Assembly: GCA_950295325.1 (NCBI GenBank)
Contig: OX485805.1
Span: forward strand, 40,161,501-40,225,500
DNA from: Polytrichum commune
Lineage: Eukaryota; Streptophyta; Polytrichopsida; Polytrichales; Polytrichaceae
DNA: 64,000 nucleotides
Direction: 5' to 3'
Numbering within the stretch: the first letter of the stretch is position 1; every line of letters starts with the position of its first letter. The notes below the pieces were generated by a model that saw only the letters and a list, made by a program, of their open reading frames with translations, did no database searches and had not been told where the DNA came from. This document shows, in pieces, positions 9,301 through 19,318 of the stretch. The position numbers and the translations under genes are program-made.

Positions 9301-11266
9301 AGAAATTTGAAGAAGTAAGCCCAATAGTTCTAATTTCATCATATCTTTCAGGGAAGGCCAGGATTTCCCTCTTTAAGTGGATTTCAGCTCAGGTTGCTAG
9401 CTTACAGCGAGAATCAATCAACCACGGATGTAAATGATCATCTGTGACAAATTGTAATTCAGCAAAAAAAAAAGGTACTAGACTTTTAAGGGACACTGTA
9501 TCTAGGGCAAACGAGGCTCAGGGACCATGTCATAAATTCGGAAAACCTCAGATGCAAATGACATCAAATCTATTGAAGTACTGAAAATGGGAAAATCAGG
9601 AAAAAAATAAGGGTAGCTAGCTATTCGTCTTGGGGATCTTGGGTTTCAACTTTTGATTCATCTCTACTCATATTTAGGTTTTGCAAAATCTGGCTCCCTA
9701 TTCATGTAATCAAGGTATGAGAACTCATGGGTAAATAATTAACAGCAGCAAACAGGAAAATTTTCTAATTTTTAATCACATGCAAAAATACCACAACAAA
9801 GCCCAAGCACGGATTATTGAAGCACGGATATAATCAAGCATGAAACCCACGGGTAAATTAAAGTGTTGCCCATGTATAAAATATAATGGAAGGCCTTTTT
9901 GCACCATAACCAAATGGGGAAAGTGGGAAAATGACATTCAAATATAATACAACAACGGAGAACCACTCCAGATTGAATGAAGCATGAAAAGTTACTGATA
10001 GTGCCCAAATCTGTAATGCCTCTTCTGCACATTATGCCCAAATGTGAGCTTTCGGGACCCTTGGATGTACATTCTGTACATACTGATGAAACCCCTAATT
10101 TGTACGTTTTGTAAATTTTAATGAAAACTTGAAGAAATAATTACTCACCCAAGGCCAGGAGCAATAGAGCAAGACTTGTAGGTGGAGTAAAAAAGCTCCA
10201 TATTCCAAATCTCTGCATCTGCACCGAGCGCCCCTGTGCCCCTGTTGGACACATTAAAGTAGCCACCCTTCAATTTGAGGACCCTGCATCAAAAAAAACA
10301 TCAAAACCGACACACATAATTAATCACTCTTCTCAGTGCCCTCAATCTCAAGCCCAGGTGAATTTTAAGAAATTCCAGTCCCAGATTGATCACCAAAAAA
10401 CTCGTAAAATGGGTGAATCTCTCTACTTTTCAAGAAATACAATAATCATAATAAATCATACCACAACCTAGAAGCCACACTCTGATCCATTAAAGTATGA
10501 AATAATAGGTACTACTCATGGGGCCCTAGTAATCTGCATTAATGCCCCCTCAAATGAGAGATTCTTCCTGGTACCCCTGATTTTCACTCATATTTAGATT
10601 TTTGAAGTCCGACTACTATTGATGTGTTCCAAGTATGAGACTCAGAATGGGTAAACTACCCATGACAAATTAAATACAATGGGAGACTTGACCTTCTCGC
10701 ATACCATGGAAAATATCATAACAACAGCAAAGAGGGGAGAATGAATCCTACTTCTCAAAGACATGGAAAAATTACCACAACAGAGAAGCACTGTGGTCCT
10801 TAAATGAGATTGGCCCTCAATGCTAAACCAAAATAGGTTGCTCTTCATTCAAATTCAAACACTACCTCCCTCCGAGCAAGCACCACCACAAGTGGAAAGT
10901 AATTATTGATATCGTATACAAAACAACCAATGCAACTGCAACAACAACAACACAGGGTACCAACTTAACTTCCGACGAAAGTTAAGTCCCATTGAGCTAA
11001 TTTAGGATAACTGTAGTAATATCGCCTTTCAAAAGCAATGCAGACATGAATCATGATGGTGTGTTTTTGAGCGGATTTTGATAGTGCAAGAATGAGGAGG
11101 TTTAAATTAGAGATGGTTTTTGAGGTGACCTTTGCTCGTGGCTGAGTGTCCACAGGGCTGCATAGGACCACCCTAGAATGTGCACCAAATTTTGCAGTTG
11201 TTGGTGCTGCTGCGCTTGATGATCCGAAGGGCTACTCGTCCTTAGCATTTGCAATTGCGAGTTCAT
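121..11266 (-). CDS. MYC-type bHLH transcription factor gene, nine coding exons
   Basis: Spliced model on the minus strand: exons 11266-11130, 10283-10149, 8953-8851, 8174-8118, 6730-6420, 5715-5350, 3836-3266, 2552-2325 and 354-121. All junctions use GT/AG and keep phase, giving 713 residues. Residues about 25-144 form a MYC_N (bHLH-MYC N-terminal) domain, with WSYAALWTL, GRPIWLNG and VLELGTSAS matching conserved stretches of the family. Residues 609-660 are the bHLH: basic HMLAERRRR, helix 2 ADKASILGDAI. A charged coiled coil follows to about residue 690. Family knowledge: plant MYC-like bHLH proteins of the TT8/GL3/Lc kind bind E/G-boxes and pair with R2R3-MYB proteins via this N terminus. 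The spacer of about 460 residues is S/N/Q-rich. Only about 20 residues follow the coil, so the ACT-like C-terminal domain common in this group is absent, unless further exons lie beyond base 1. Subgroup assignment is inferred; the start is the first ATG before the MYC_N domain. Confidence 0.88.
980..1207 (+). repeat. Dispersed ~220-bp repeat, copy 1
   Basis: Runs from GGGGAGAACCGCCCCACTAG to AAATCTCCCCCGACACTG. It shares the words AAATGAACC, AAGTTCAAGACTTCA, AATTACC, GAAAAACC(A/G)AAAGAT and TTGGACTTGGAAACACTAGG with copies at 37585-37806 and 44877-45099, and with an inverted copy at 43821-43999. Non-coding, function unknown. Confidence 0.75.
1791..2156. repeat. Long-arm inverted-repeat element, copy 1 (bHLH intron 8)
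   Basis: Begins TTAGAGTTAT and ends ATAACTCTAATG. The two arms (about 160 bp each) are complementary through GGTTGTTTTGCAT / ATGCAAAACAACC, TTGAATTTTAATGAAGA and CATTGAGGG / CCCTCAATG. It is a non-coding fold-back or MITE-like element. Further right-arm fragments lie at about 1600-1780 and 2222-2292 in the same intron. Confidence 0.75.
2325..2552 (-). CDS. bHLH gene exon 8 (basic region and helix 1)
   Basis: Residues 561-636, 228 bases, phase 0 on both sides. It encodes a G/A/R-rich linker, then SHMLAERRRRVKQKENFTAL and RKLVPIISK: the DNA-binding basic region and helix 1. His609, Glu613 and the Arg run needed for E/G-box contact are present. The usual REKLNERF is replaced by RVKQKENF, which is unusual. 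The donor AAG|GTACAC falls exactly at the loop, the typical intron site. Confidence 0.9.
2903..3230. repeat. Long-arm inverted-repeat element, copy 2 (bHLH intron 7)
   Basis: Same family as 1791-2156. It starts ATTAGAGTTATCC, ends GGATAACTCTAG, and has the same internal words (GGTTGTTTTACAT, TTTGAATGAAGAAC, AAAACAACCAACTCCCGACC). Its right end lies only 36 bases from the exon 7 donor at 3266. Confidence 0.75.
3266..3836 (-). CDS. bHLH gene exon 7 (large spacer with Trp/Leu block)
   Basis: Residues 370-560, the largest exon at 571 bases. A conserved-looking block, FKSWRHTKILAP then NQLLLRRCINLMKKIPLIHQ, resembles the W...xxLLK(K/Y)xLxxVPxxH block found before the bHLH in TT8/GL3-type proteins. 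The exon ends TTCCAG|GTAACA, in phase 0. Confidence 0.82.
4224..4343 (-). repeat. 5S rRNA-derived unit, copy 1 (SINE3-like)
   Basis: Read on the minus strand, this 120-base unit runs GGGTGGCTTAA ... GGGATCCCATAGGAACTCCGAGG-like ... CGGATGGGTGACC ... GGTGCACCC. It matches the order and spacing of 5S rRNA landmarks (ATCCCAT, AACTCCGAAGTTAA, GGATGGGTGACC). It is much diverged, so it is not a functional 5S gene. It lies in bHLH intron 6. A non-5S tail probably continues to about 4130. Family knowledge: 5S-derived SINEs (SINE3) keep a 5S head as internal Pol III promoter. Confidence 0.72.
4410..5170. repeat. Local repeat cluster in bHLH intron 6
   Basis: A roughly 250-base unit occurs three to four times, one copy inverted. 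Landmarks are AACCTCTTGATGCAGAA at 4611, with variants at 4971 and 5250; CAGAAACTTAATGTTCAAGAA, with variants at 4700 and 5050; and the inverted block 4800-4960, complementary to 4660-4800 (CATATGATA / TATCATATG centre). Confidence 0.6.
5350..5715 (-). CDS. bHLH gene exon 6 (Ser-rich spacer)
   Basis: Residues 248-369, opening STSMSSLNRDMFMEHPVVQ. It is rich in S/T/P with several acidic patches, plausible for a transcriptional activation region but with no recognised domain. Acceptor GGCAG, donor GAAG|GTAAAT, with two bases carried into exon 7. Confidence 0.8.
6420..6730 (-). CDS. bHLH gene exon 5 (post-MYC_N spacer)
   Basis: Residues 145-247, starting TAKNLELMSQVQKVMAGQ and continuing through an N/S/Q-rich stretch. 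Acceptor GTACAG; donor AGGAG|GTCTGT is inferred because it restores the frame with exon 6 through Ser248. No known domain is visible. Confidence 0.8.
6829..7535. repeat. Tandem duplication (~345 bp x2) in bHLH intron 4
   Basis: Two adjacent diverged copies, about 6829-7177 and 7178-7535. Both carry AGATCCA(T/A)C...ACACAAA, AAACCCCAAA, CATGCCGTT/GATGCCGTT, GCTTTCAGC(G/A)GCTACCCAG, AAACCTCCAAAGAG and CACCTGGAGCT(T/C)AACTCATCTCA in the same order. Confidence 0.7.
8118..8174 (-). CDS. bHLH gene exon 4 (end of MYC_N)
   Basis: A 57-base, phase-0 exon encoding TMMCVPWQENVLELGTSAS (residues 126-144), the counterpart of the TVVCIPL..GVVELGTT motif that closes MYC_N domains. Flanked by TTCACAG acceptor and GTAAGC donor. 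Too short to be called as an open frame by length. Confidence 0.88.
8425..8781. repeat. Long-arm inverted-repeat element, copy 3 (bHLH intron 3)
   Basis: Same family. The left arm contains TCAGTCCCTACGATTTATTT and CCCATTGGTTATCTTGCATA; the right arm contains GTATGCAAAACAACCAACTC and ends GAGGATAAGT. It lies 70 bases from exon 3. Confidence 0.7.
8851..8953 (-). CDS. bHLH gene exon 3 (MYC_N domain core)
   Basis: Residues 91-125, including EGRPIWLNGTS and LEHAQFLKAARIE, equivalent to the well conserved GQPIWL...AKSARIQ segment of plant MYC_N domains. The donor is GAG|GTACC. The acceptor chosen (GGCAG at 8954) keeps frame with exon 2. A TGTAG four bases upstream would shift the frame to a stop. 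Confidence 0.87.
10149..10283 (-). CDS. bHLH gene exon 2 (MYC_N domain)
   Basis: Residues 46-90. The acceptor is TGCAG and the donor GG|GTGAGT. It encodes RVLKLKGGYFNVSNRGTG and an acidic/aromatic segment ending CSIAPGLG, in the position of the VLxWGDGYYNG stretch of related MYC proteins. It is 135 bases and leaves two bases for exon 3. Confidence 0.85.
10805..11016. repeat. Partial copy of the same inverted-repeat family (bHLH intron 1)
   Basis: Contains GGCCCTCAATG, TTCATTCAAATTCAAACAC, ACAAAACAACCAATGC and AGGATAACTGTAG in the same order as one arm of the copies in introns 3, 7 and 8. The other arm is missing or too diverged to see. Confidence 0.55.
11130..11266 (-). CDS. bHLH gene exon 1 (start codon, residues 1-45)
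   Basis: ATG at 11266-11264 opens a Q-rich leader followed by LVHILGWSYAALWTLSHEQ, the beginning of the MYC_N domain. The exon is 137 bases and ends in AAAG before a GTCACC donor, leaving two bases that combine with exon 2 to make Arg46. Confidence 0.82.
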
Positions 11267-13520
11267 GATTGAAGTCACGGAAATTCTTCTTCTTCAAGTG
11301 GACACAAAAAGGAATTCCGTTGCCTGCCTAGCTCCCTGGTTCCAGCTCCAATATTTGTGGGTTTGTCATCCACAAAAAAATGTCTTCTCGGGGGGGGGCA
11401 AAGAAAATATGTCGGAAGAAAATCTTAGGTGCGCAGGTTTGGTGGCGAAATTCGGTCGAGTAGAATTTGAAGGGAAGAATGGAAGCAGCTCCCGTGATAT
11501 GATATTCTTCGAAGAGTAAGAAGAATTGAGGAGCGACCCAAAACTCCGACCAATTTTTAGATTCAATGCAAAATGGCGCCAACTGGGGTGCACAGGTTTG
11601 TTGGTGGATTCGGTTGAATTGAATTTGAAGGGAAAATGGCAGCTCCCAGCTCCCGTGATTTTGAGTTTCTTCGAAGAGGAGTAATAATGAGAAGAGAATT
11701 GAGCCAAAACCGAAACCGAACCCCCCGGCCAATCAATCTTCTTTCAAACTCAATGCAAAATGAGCGCCAACTGGGTTTGTCTTCTAATGTTCTTCTAATT
11801 CTAATTCTAATCTAATTCTCTTCGGCGACTTGTATTTGAAATCGAGGAGGTCCAGTCCAATGAAAGAGGTAGAAGTTGAATGTAGAAGTTGGTATTACGA
11901 CCTTATCCAAACAGAGCAGAATCGGTGTGGGGGAAGCCAACCAATACGTTCAAATGCGAAGAGAAGAGAAGAGAAGAGAAGAGAAGGGGATGGGATGGGG
12001 GGAGGGTTAAGTCATCAAGACATGGAAGTGAGAAATTGGGGCCTCCGGTAACTCAAATGAGAGGAGGATCTTGGACTTCGAATTCAGTTTAAACCGAGTG
12101 TTAATGCAATCTTCGCACAATGCACTCAGAAAGAGAAGAAAAACTTTGCAATTTGTAAACCAGAAGGCCCCAGAAGGCCGTTCACACAACATTCTCCATT
12201 CGGAATCCCAACAGAAATCCACAGAAGGCCACAATGATGGTGGACAAATTTTTTCTTCCTCCTTAGTCCGCCCTCAAAGATGCGCTGAGAAGAAGAATGA
12301 GAGAAACCATGAATCCCTCACCACTCCCAAACTCTCACACAATCGAAAATTAAAAATCACCGCTCCTCTCTACCACGCAATCTTCTTCCACTACAGCCTG
12401 CTCATCAACACCAACCCCCAACTCCTGCGAATTCGCACAACTCACAAATGTATTCACCGGGCTTCTTCTTCTTCAACCTCCTCCACTTCAACCCAAAATG
12501 CGAGACAATCTTCAACACACTCCTCGCAATCACAAGTACTTGGATCTAAATCTCCCTCACCTCGTACTCCTCTCGATTTGATAAAATCCCAAAACTCAAC
12601 AAACCACTCTCCGCTCGCTAAACACACACTAAACCCGGAATGAATTCTTCGCAGCTGCAAACTCCAAACCCAACTTCTGGCTGAACCCCACAACCACACA
12701 ATGACTCCCCTCGCTCTCAATCTCTCTCAACCTCTCTCAAACTCACTCACTAAACCCCCAATTGATCAAAGGTGCAATTAATCAAACGTGCACCCTCACA
12801 AATTCAATGACGCTCTCTCTCTATCTCCAACCCACATTAAAAAAATTCTCCAAACTAAAATTGAACCCAGATTGAATTCTTCGCAGCTGAAACTCCAAAC
12901 CCACAACCACACAATGGCCACTCCCTCAATCCCAAAATCCCCAAACTCCCTCAAACCCAAAATCCTCCCTCAAACCTCAAAATCTCTCTCAAACCAAGAA
13001 AGAGCAAATGGAAAGTGCGAAGTAATGATTCAGAGGTGCAATCAATCTTGCACACCTCACAACACAATGACACTTCTATCCCCAACTCAAAATCTCCCTC
13101 AAACTCTCAAACCCAAAATCTCCCTCCTCAAACTCAGAACCTCTCCCAAACCAAGAAAGACGGAACTAATAATTCAGAGGTGCAATCACTCAATCAACCT
13201 TACACTCAATCAACCTTGCACCCACCCCACCCACCCACAACACAATGACACTCTTTCTCTACCCCCAACTCAAAATCCTCCCTCAAACCCAAAATCTCTC
13301 TCTCTCGAACCAGGAGGAATGAATGTCTCGCACCACAAGGCAGAGTGAGTGCAAGACCAAACCCGCACAAACAAAGAGAGGAAGAGAAGAGCACAGAGGA
13401 CTGTGAAAAGTGGAGCTCATGGATCTGCGAGGCGACTGTGGAGCTTGGACATTGGATTTGGAGAGTGGCTGTTCCCAACACATTTACCCCCCTGTTGTAA
13501 TCTGTAATTCAATCATCCCG
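11267..13520. other. 5' region of the bHLH gene with imperfect direct repeats
   Basis: Upstream side of the bHLH start codon. From 11,429 to about 11,780 two-plus copies of a 160-190 bp unit occur (GGTGCGCAGGTTTGGTGG, then GGTGCACAGGTTTGTTGG; GGCGCCAACTGGG, then GCGCCAACTGGG). From 12,300 to 13,340 the plus strand is strongly C/A/T-rich with repeated blocks: TTCGCAGCTG...CTCCAAACCCA at 12,646 and 12,876, and GGTGCAAT...CACAACACAATGAC at 12,773, 13,036 and 13,180. No TATA box or start site can be fixed. The long open frames here come from the skewed composition and repeats. Confidence 0.55.
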
Positions 13521-13869
13521 ACTCGACTCGTTCTCGGGCCTACTACTCCTCCTCCTACTAATAACAGGAATAAAACAAACGGGTTAAAATTAGCGTGGAT
13601 CTCTCCCTGCCATTCCTGGCCCCCCTGTTTGTAGCTTTAGGTTCCCCCTTCACGGCCTGCTGGGGAATTCCCCACGTTTCCCAGCTTCCGGGGCCCTGCC
13701 TATACGCTCGATCGCCATAGCCACGGAGATAAGGGGCCCCATGCTCCTCCGTTGACCGCTGACACATGGCTACCCTAGAAGCCTAGGGTTTAGGGTTTAA
13801 GCCTTTTAAGGAGGGAGGGCATGCAAGCCTACTCTACCCCATGATACCCCCTAGCTTTGTGCCTTTATG

Positions 13870-14900
13870 ATGGAAGCTATTGGCACGTGCTCCCAAAAAC
13901 GCTTTAACTCGTCACATGCTCATGGCCCCCGACCCCGCTTGCTTATCTTTGTTCTTACTTCACGGGGAGATCAAAGTGCGTGTGGAAGCGCAAGTGTGAA
14001 CGGGGTTAGGGAATTGGCGGTACTTGTAATACGGACTCGGTTTCTATTTATGGGTCCTTTCCTTCCTTCGTTCGTGTGAGAGGTAACTTGGTTTCGGGTT
14101 GCGTAAGGTACGTGCTCTCATGCTCATGTGTTCCCACAACCTTCTAAGTTAGCTCACATGACATTGGGGGGACCCCACAAGCTATCTTTGCTACTTTGTC
14201 CATTTGGAAGGGGGAGTGTGAACGTGGCAAGCTTAATTGGGAATTGGCGGTACTATGGAACGGGATTCAACGGGAGGTCCACTCGTTTCTTTTGAGAACT
14301 CACTTGGTTTCCATTCATGCATGGACTTTCCTTACGTTTGTGGTGAGTTAATTAGTTTTTGGGTTGTGCATGTGCATGTGCTCTTGTGGTCATGTGGTCA
14401 TGCAACTATGTTGACGTTACTAGAGTACCTAGCTAGTGGGAGGTCTTAGTGGTAATATTTTAGGGATAGTATAATGTTGATGATGTTTTGTGATCGTTGT
14501 TTGGGATGTGGGAGTGTGAACATTGGCGAATATGCTTCTTTTACCCCGCGTGTGTGTGTGGGTTGTGGTGGGGGGGGGGGGTAGAGTAGGGTTTAAGATG
14601 TTGATGCTATTGTTTTGGAGTTGGGTAAGGCTATACGTATTTTATATGCATACTCACGTGGGAGTTCCACTTATCTAGTTGACATTCATGGGGGAGGGCG
14701 TGGAAGTGTGAACCGGGTCGGACATGGGCATGTATGGGACACGAAGATTTCTTTCCTTTAGAGAACTTCTTACTTGGTTTCTATTTATGAGCCCTCTTTT
14801 GTACGTGGTGTTTTGGCATGTGCTTGTGCGTGGTCACGAGGTCATGTGGTCATGTTGTTACATGATGTTTGGATGGTGCTAGGGCCGTTTCCACATTACA
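13870..14900. repeat. Degenerate ~240-bp repeat units, block 1
   Basis: At least three diverged units share the order: GGGA(A/G)TGTGAAC, GGGAATTGGCGGTACT, TATTTATGGGTCC...TTTCCTT, GAGGTAACTTGGTTT/GTGAGTTAATTAG, GGGTTGTGCATGTGC, GGTCATG(C/T)GGTCATG. Starts are near 13,990, 14,210 and 14,700, with a partial unit near 14,510. The same unit recurs at 18.1-18.7 kb. Confidence 0.6.
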
Positions 14901-17900
14901 TTCCAAGTCCCACTTTGCAAAGTCTCACTTAGAGGTAAAGGTCTTAACTTCATGAGCCTTAAAGGGAATAAAAAAAAATGGGGCAAAGTTGCATTTCATG
15001 TAACTTAGGGTGCCACAGTTTAAAGGTCAAAGTCCCAAGTGCAAGATCCAATTAAGAGTTGTTTACATAATGGACCATAAAGTTGTTCCTCATGCATGTT
15101 AGAGGGGTATTTTTCCATGTTCACACTTCATGGTAACACTTTTATGGTCTGATTTCCAAAAAATGCATGCTTAAAGTCTTTGGGCCCTTGGCTAGGAGTA
15201 ATCCAAATGTGAACCAAGAGAAGTGACCATGCACCAAAAAGTGGACGTGTTGATTTTTTAATATATATCCAAAAAGGGCAGTTTTGGGATTTTCCTTCAT
15301 GTTTGACCTTCTCCCCTTCGTCTTCCCTTCTTTCCTTGTAACTATGAAAAACATTTGGCAAAATAAAAGTAAAAATATTAAAACGGCATTTCTCCACCAT
15401 GGTCCCCTGACATTTGCAACAAGAGAACCCGTTGGACCATGATAGTGGATAATGTAGGCCTGAAAATAAGCCTTTTGGGGACCTCAAGTTCCATAGTCAA
15501 TCTAACATTTTCTGCTCGATGTAAACCAAAGTGGTCCCAGGATGAGTTCAACGGTCAATCACATAATTTTAGAGGAGCAAGGGACGACTTCAAGGTCCAT
15601 GATGTAAACAACCCCTTTGTTCCATGCACTTTGCAGAGTCCCAAGCCTTACCTTATCCACTCAACAACTTGACATTTCATAACTCACTCTCTTTTAGATA
15701 CTTTGGCATGGTTATGAGAAAAGAACACATCACTTTTTGTTCATGACACGTTCTTGACACGTTCTTGCACACTCTTCGTGGTTGTAAAACTTTTCATTGT
15801 TGGCATTTTATCGTTGCAATAAGTGGTTGTTTATTTTACAATATCCAAATTGTTCTTGTTGTTCTTAATGTTGTAGGTTGTAGAATAAGCAAAACAATTA
15901 TATCATGACACTTTCCAAGGATGAGTAGCCCATGAGTAGCCTTGTGGACTAGTTGCTTTTGGGTTCATATTTAGATGAAAAATTTGAATGTATGTGAGGG
16001 CAAGTCCATTAACATCGAACATGCAAAGCCACTATGCACATTCTATGATGTGTTATAAGTATGTTTTCAAGGGCCTTATGATAATTGTCACAAAAGACAT
16101 TATAGTGCGTTGGGAATGCACTAGTATCATAGGATCACACCCATATAGCTATCATCCCATATTTTATTAAGGAGTAATAACTTCAAACATTCTACATAAA
16201 CATAAACCTCGTTTGTTTTGTTGAAAATTTTGACTTGAATGGGTAGAATCATGAATACCATAGAGTGATGGGAAGTTATAATGTATGTTGTTTGAGTGGT
16301 AGACTTGTTAGAATATGTTGTTAGATGTGGATACCTCATGAGGCATTAAGAATAACCATTGATGTGTTTTTGTGATCAGGCTTTTAAAGTAATAGACAAG
16401 ACTAATACCTACATGCGTAGAATTTACATATGAAATTTTCATTTTTTGGTAAAGATATAACCATTTGATTATGAAAGTCAAATTTGAGAAGTTTTCAAAG
16501 GGGTGGACTCTTCATGCCACATACGAACTAATGTAGGTGTAAGAAGGGGTAATGTTTGAGGCATTAGTGGTCATAGTATACATAAGGAAGAGGTGTTATT
16601 TTTCTCTAGTGTGTACATCTGAGAAAGCTATTACTTTTTTGAAGTAAACATGTGTCTTTGTTTATCATATTCAATCATTGAGTAACATGCTATGCATGAA
16701 AATGACTTTTTCAAAGGAAATTGAAAGTGGATTTCATTTGTAAATATATTGAAAGTATATACAAATCCATGATACATATTTTGTTTATGTAGTGGAGGCA
16801 TTTATCTCATTAATTTGAAAAGCTTAGTATAAATACATGAATCCATTTCCTATCATGTCATTAGTACATATACACTTGTTTTCCTCTATAAACCTCTCGT
16901 ACATAGGGGATTTAATTTCATAGTGACCCACGCACGTCATTTAGGTTTCCAATGAAGAGTCCACCCCTTGGGGAAGTTTTGTCCTTTTAAGAGATATTAA
17001 GTGCTTTGCTGATTCCAATAAGAAAGAAAATCAAGACCCCAAGTCATGACTACCCTTGGAGTTGGGTCATGAGATAAGGCATGCCCGATTCCATGGCCGG
17101 TAAGTCCAAACTTTTTGATGCCGTATTTGCACCATGTAGGACACCGGGACTTCATAATCAAGACCTAGAGTAATGTCAAAAACAATGGGACTTCACTCTC
17201 CACCATTCATGTTGCTTGAACAAAGTGGGACTTAGAATCAAGACACAATGTAAAGCGGTCATAGTGATAGTATGTATGATGTTGTCATGAAGGGATGTTT
17301 TTACCTTGTGTGGGGTAGGCTTCAATCCCTAATATTCACAAGGACAATTTAGTCCAGATGATGATTTTTGGGAGGTTGGATGGAGATACAAATGAAACCA
17401 TTTTTCCTCAAATTTTTGTGACAATATATGGCACATACATCTACTACTTATGATCCCCCAAAATATCAAAAATACCATAAGAAGATTTCCTTTTTAGTTA
17501 AAATGATTTGAAAATCGGTGTGCAACTGATGGACTTTTTCAGCGGTTGAATGCAACGGACTCACAAAACCCTTGATAAGAAGAGGGTGCCATGTCCAAAT
17601 TTCCTATTTTGGGAAAACAACGGTTGTTAGTAAGCTTCTAAAGAAAACATACTTGGACTCTATAATGTCCCAAAATTGATATAAACACAATTAGACTTAT
17701 ATAAATTGTAAGTGAATGAAATCTAACAAATAGTACTCAACAATCATCAAACATATCCAGAAACGATTCACCCAAAAACATGTTAATTAGTATCATGTTT
17801 CATTGAAACTAATGTTTTTTGTTTCCTTGTCATCCATAAAGAGCCATTATCAACTCCCAAAAAAATTATCCATCAAATCTCCAAGTGCTCAAAGCACCTA

Positions 17901-18120
17901 GTAAGGAGTTTCAACCCAAAACTATGGACTTTCAATTGAAACTAATTTAATGCTTACGTGGAGTTCAACAAGATATTTTCAAGACTCCAACCACATGGAT
18001 GTGAGGTTTACATCAGCATCAACAAGTTTAATCCACAAACTATTTGTTTTCTAACCTTGCAACCTTCAGTTCATAGCATGTGAAGAATGTGCATTACCAT
18101 GTGAAATAGGCATGGACCTT
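14901..18120. other. No gene seen; AT-rich spacer between two repeat blocks
   Basis: No coding pattern, RNA gene or clear terminal repeats recognised. It separates two blocks of the same degenerate repeat, so it may be an insertion or several. Similar stretches (GTCCCACTTTGCAAAGTC near 14,915; GCACTTTGCAGAGTCCCA near 15,628) occur at both sides of 14.9-15.66 kb. Confidence 0.4.
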
Positions 18121-18680
18121 TAGGGGTTAAGATGCTACTACAGGGAGGGTAAGGCTATGCGCATTTTGTATGCATGCTCACTTGTCCCACTTATCTCGTC
18201 CATAGAAAGTGCATGGAAGCATGAACTAGATTCGGGATTGGGGTACGGAACATGAAGCCTTCATTTTTTCCCGATAAATTATTACTCGGTTTCACGGTAC
18301 TTGTATTTGTGGGGTCTCTCTCGTTTGTGTCGGGGTAGTTTCGAGTTGTGCGTGTAGTCATGCGGTCAATTCATCATGTTAATAGGGTTTAGTGATAGTA
18401 TATTAATGCACACACCATTCTCACATGTTGGGTTTATCATGTTTTCTATGAGTGTGAATGGGTTGGGAATTGATGGTACAAAAGAGAATTTGTAAGAACT
18501 TCATATTTTCATCATTTTGCTTTTAAAGTTTATGTGTTTTCTCATTTGTGGTGAGGTAGTTAAGTTGTATATGTGACCACACGGTCTTATGAATTTGTTG
18601 TCACATCTTGATAGATTTTAATGGTAGTTTGATGTTGTTGAAGTCATGTCGGACGTGGGAGTGAACACTGGCTAGCATGC
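18120..18680. repeat. Degenerate ~240-bp repeat units, block 2
   Basis: Two units recognisable by GGAAGCATGAAC / GAGTGTGAATGGG, TTGGGAATTGATGGTAC, GGTGAGGTAGTTAAGTTG / CGGGGTAGTTTCGAGTTG and CACACGGTC / CATGCGGTC. They match the units at 13.9-14.9 kb in order and strand. Confidence 0.55.
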
Positions 18681-18715
18681 CTTTTCTCTTTCTTTGAAGG
18701 TAGGTTTTCAATGTG

Positions 18716-19318
18716 GCCACCCCGGGTACAAAACTCCCATATTATACGCAGGGGGCATCGGCATTAAAACGGCTCAAAGGACGGCTTTTTGTACAAATTA
18801 TATCAAATTATACAAGAAAAAAAACCAAAAAAGTGGGTGAAGCCCAAATTAAATAAAATGAGTTGTAGAAAAATTTGGTTTGCATATTTATTTATTTAAA
18901 AAAACATTCACAACGTATGTAAAGAATTGAAACACCTGGTTTTTTAACCTTGTAGAGCATCTAATTTTAAAAGATCCACACGAGTAGTTGCCTCTAATTA
19001 AAATTAAAACTCATTGGCAATTTTTTATTTATAATTAAATGATCTCAAATTTTTATTACAAAACTCAATATTTTAGGTATTTTGGCCTATGTTACATGTA
19101 TTTAAATAAATTCATATAATTAGGCTTTTAATGCAATTATATACATAAAGGAATATTCCCTTTTCTACATATAATTACATTTTTATTTCTTATTAGAAGT
19201 GCTAGAAGAGTTTCCTAGATTTAAACAAATTATAGCACTCAAAATTGGATTAAAATGCATTCTGAGTTATTATAATCAAGACCATATAATATGGGAGTTG
19301 CGCACTCGGGTGGCCGCT
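18716..19318. mobile_element. ~600-bp AT-rich element with ~35-bp terminal inverted repeats
   Basis: The left end GTGGCCACCCCGGGTACAAA continues to ACTCCCATATTATA. The right end, reversed, reads GCGGCCACCCGAGTGCGCAA and continues to ACTCCCATATTATA. The interior is AT-rich with no open frame, so it would be non-autonomous (MITE-like). No target duplication could be fixed, so the superfamily is unknown. Confidence 0.7.

Noticed and set aside
11328-11732. 134- and 113-codon overlapping minus-strand frames upstream of the bHLH start
   Set aside because: Both translate the 160-190 bp direct repeat in two phases; probably 5' UTR or promoter DNA.
12071-13350. Open frames of 186-190 codons on the plus strand
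   Set aside because: They follow from a C/A/T-skewed, internally repeated stretch that contains few stop codons; residues are mostly S/T/P/N/H/Q with no domain.
13783-13800. AGGGTTTAGGGTTTA, similar to the plant telomere repeat
   Set aside because: Only about two units; too short for an interstitial telomere block.
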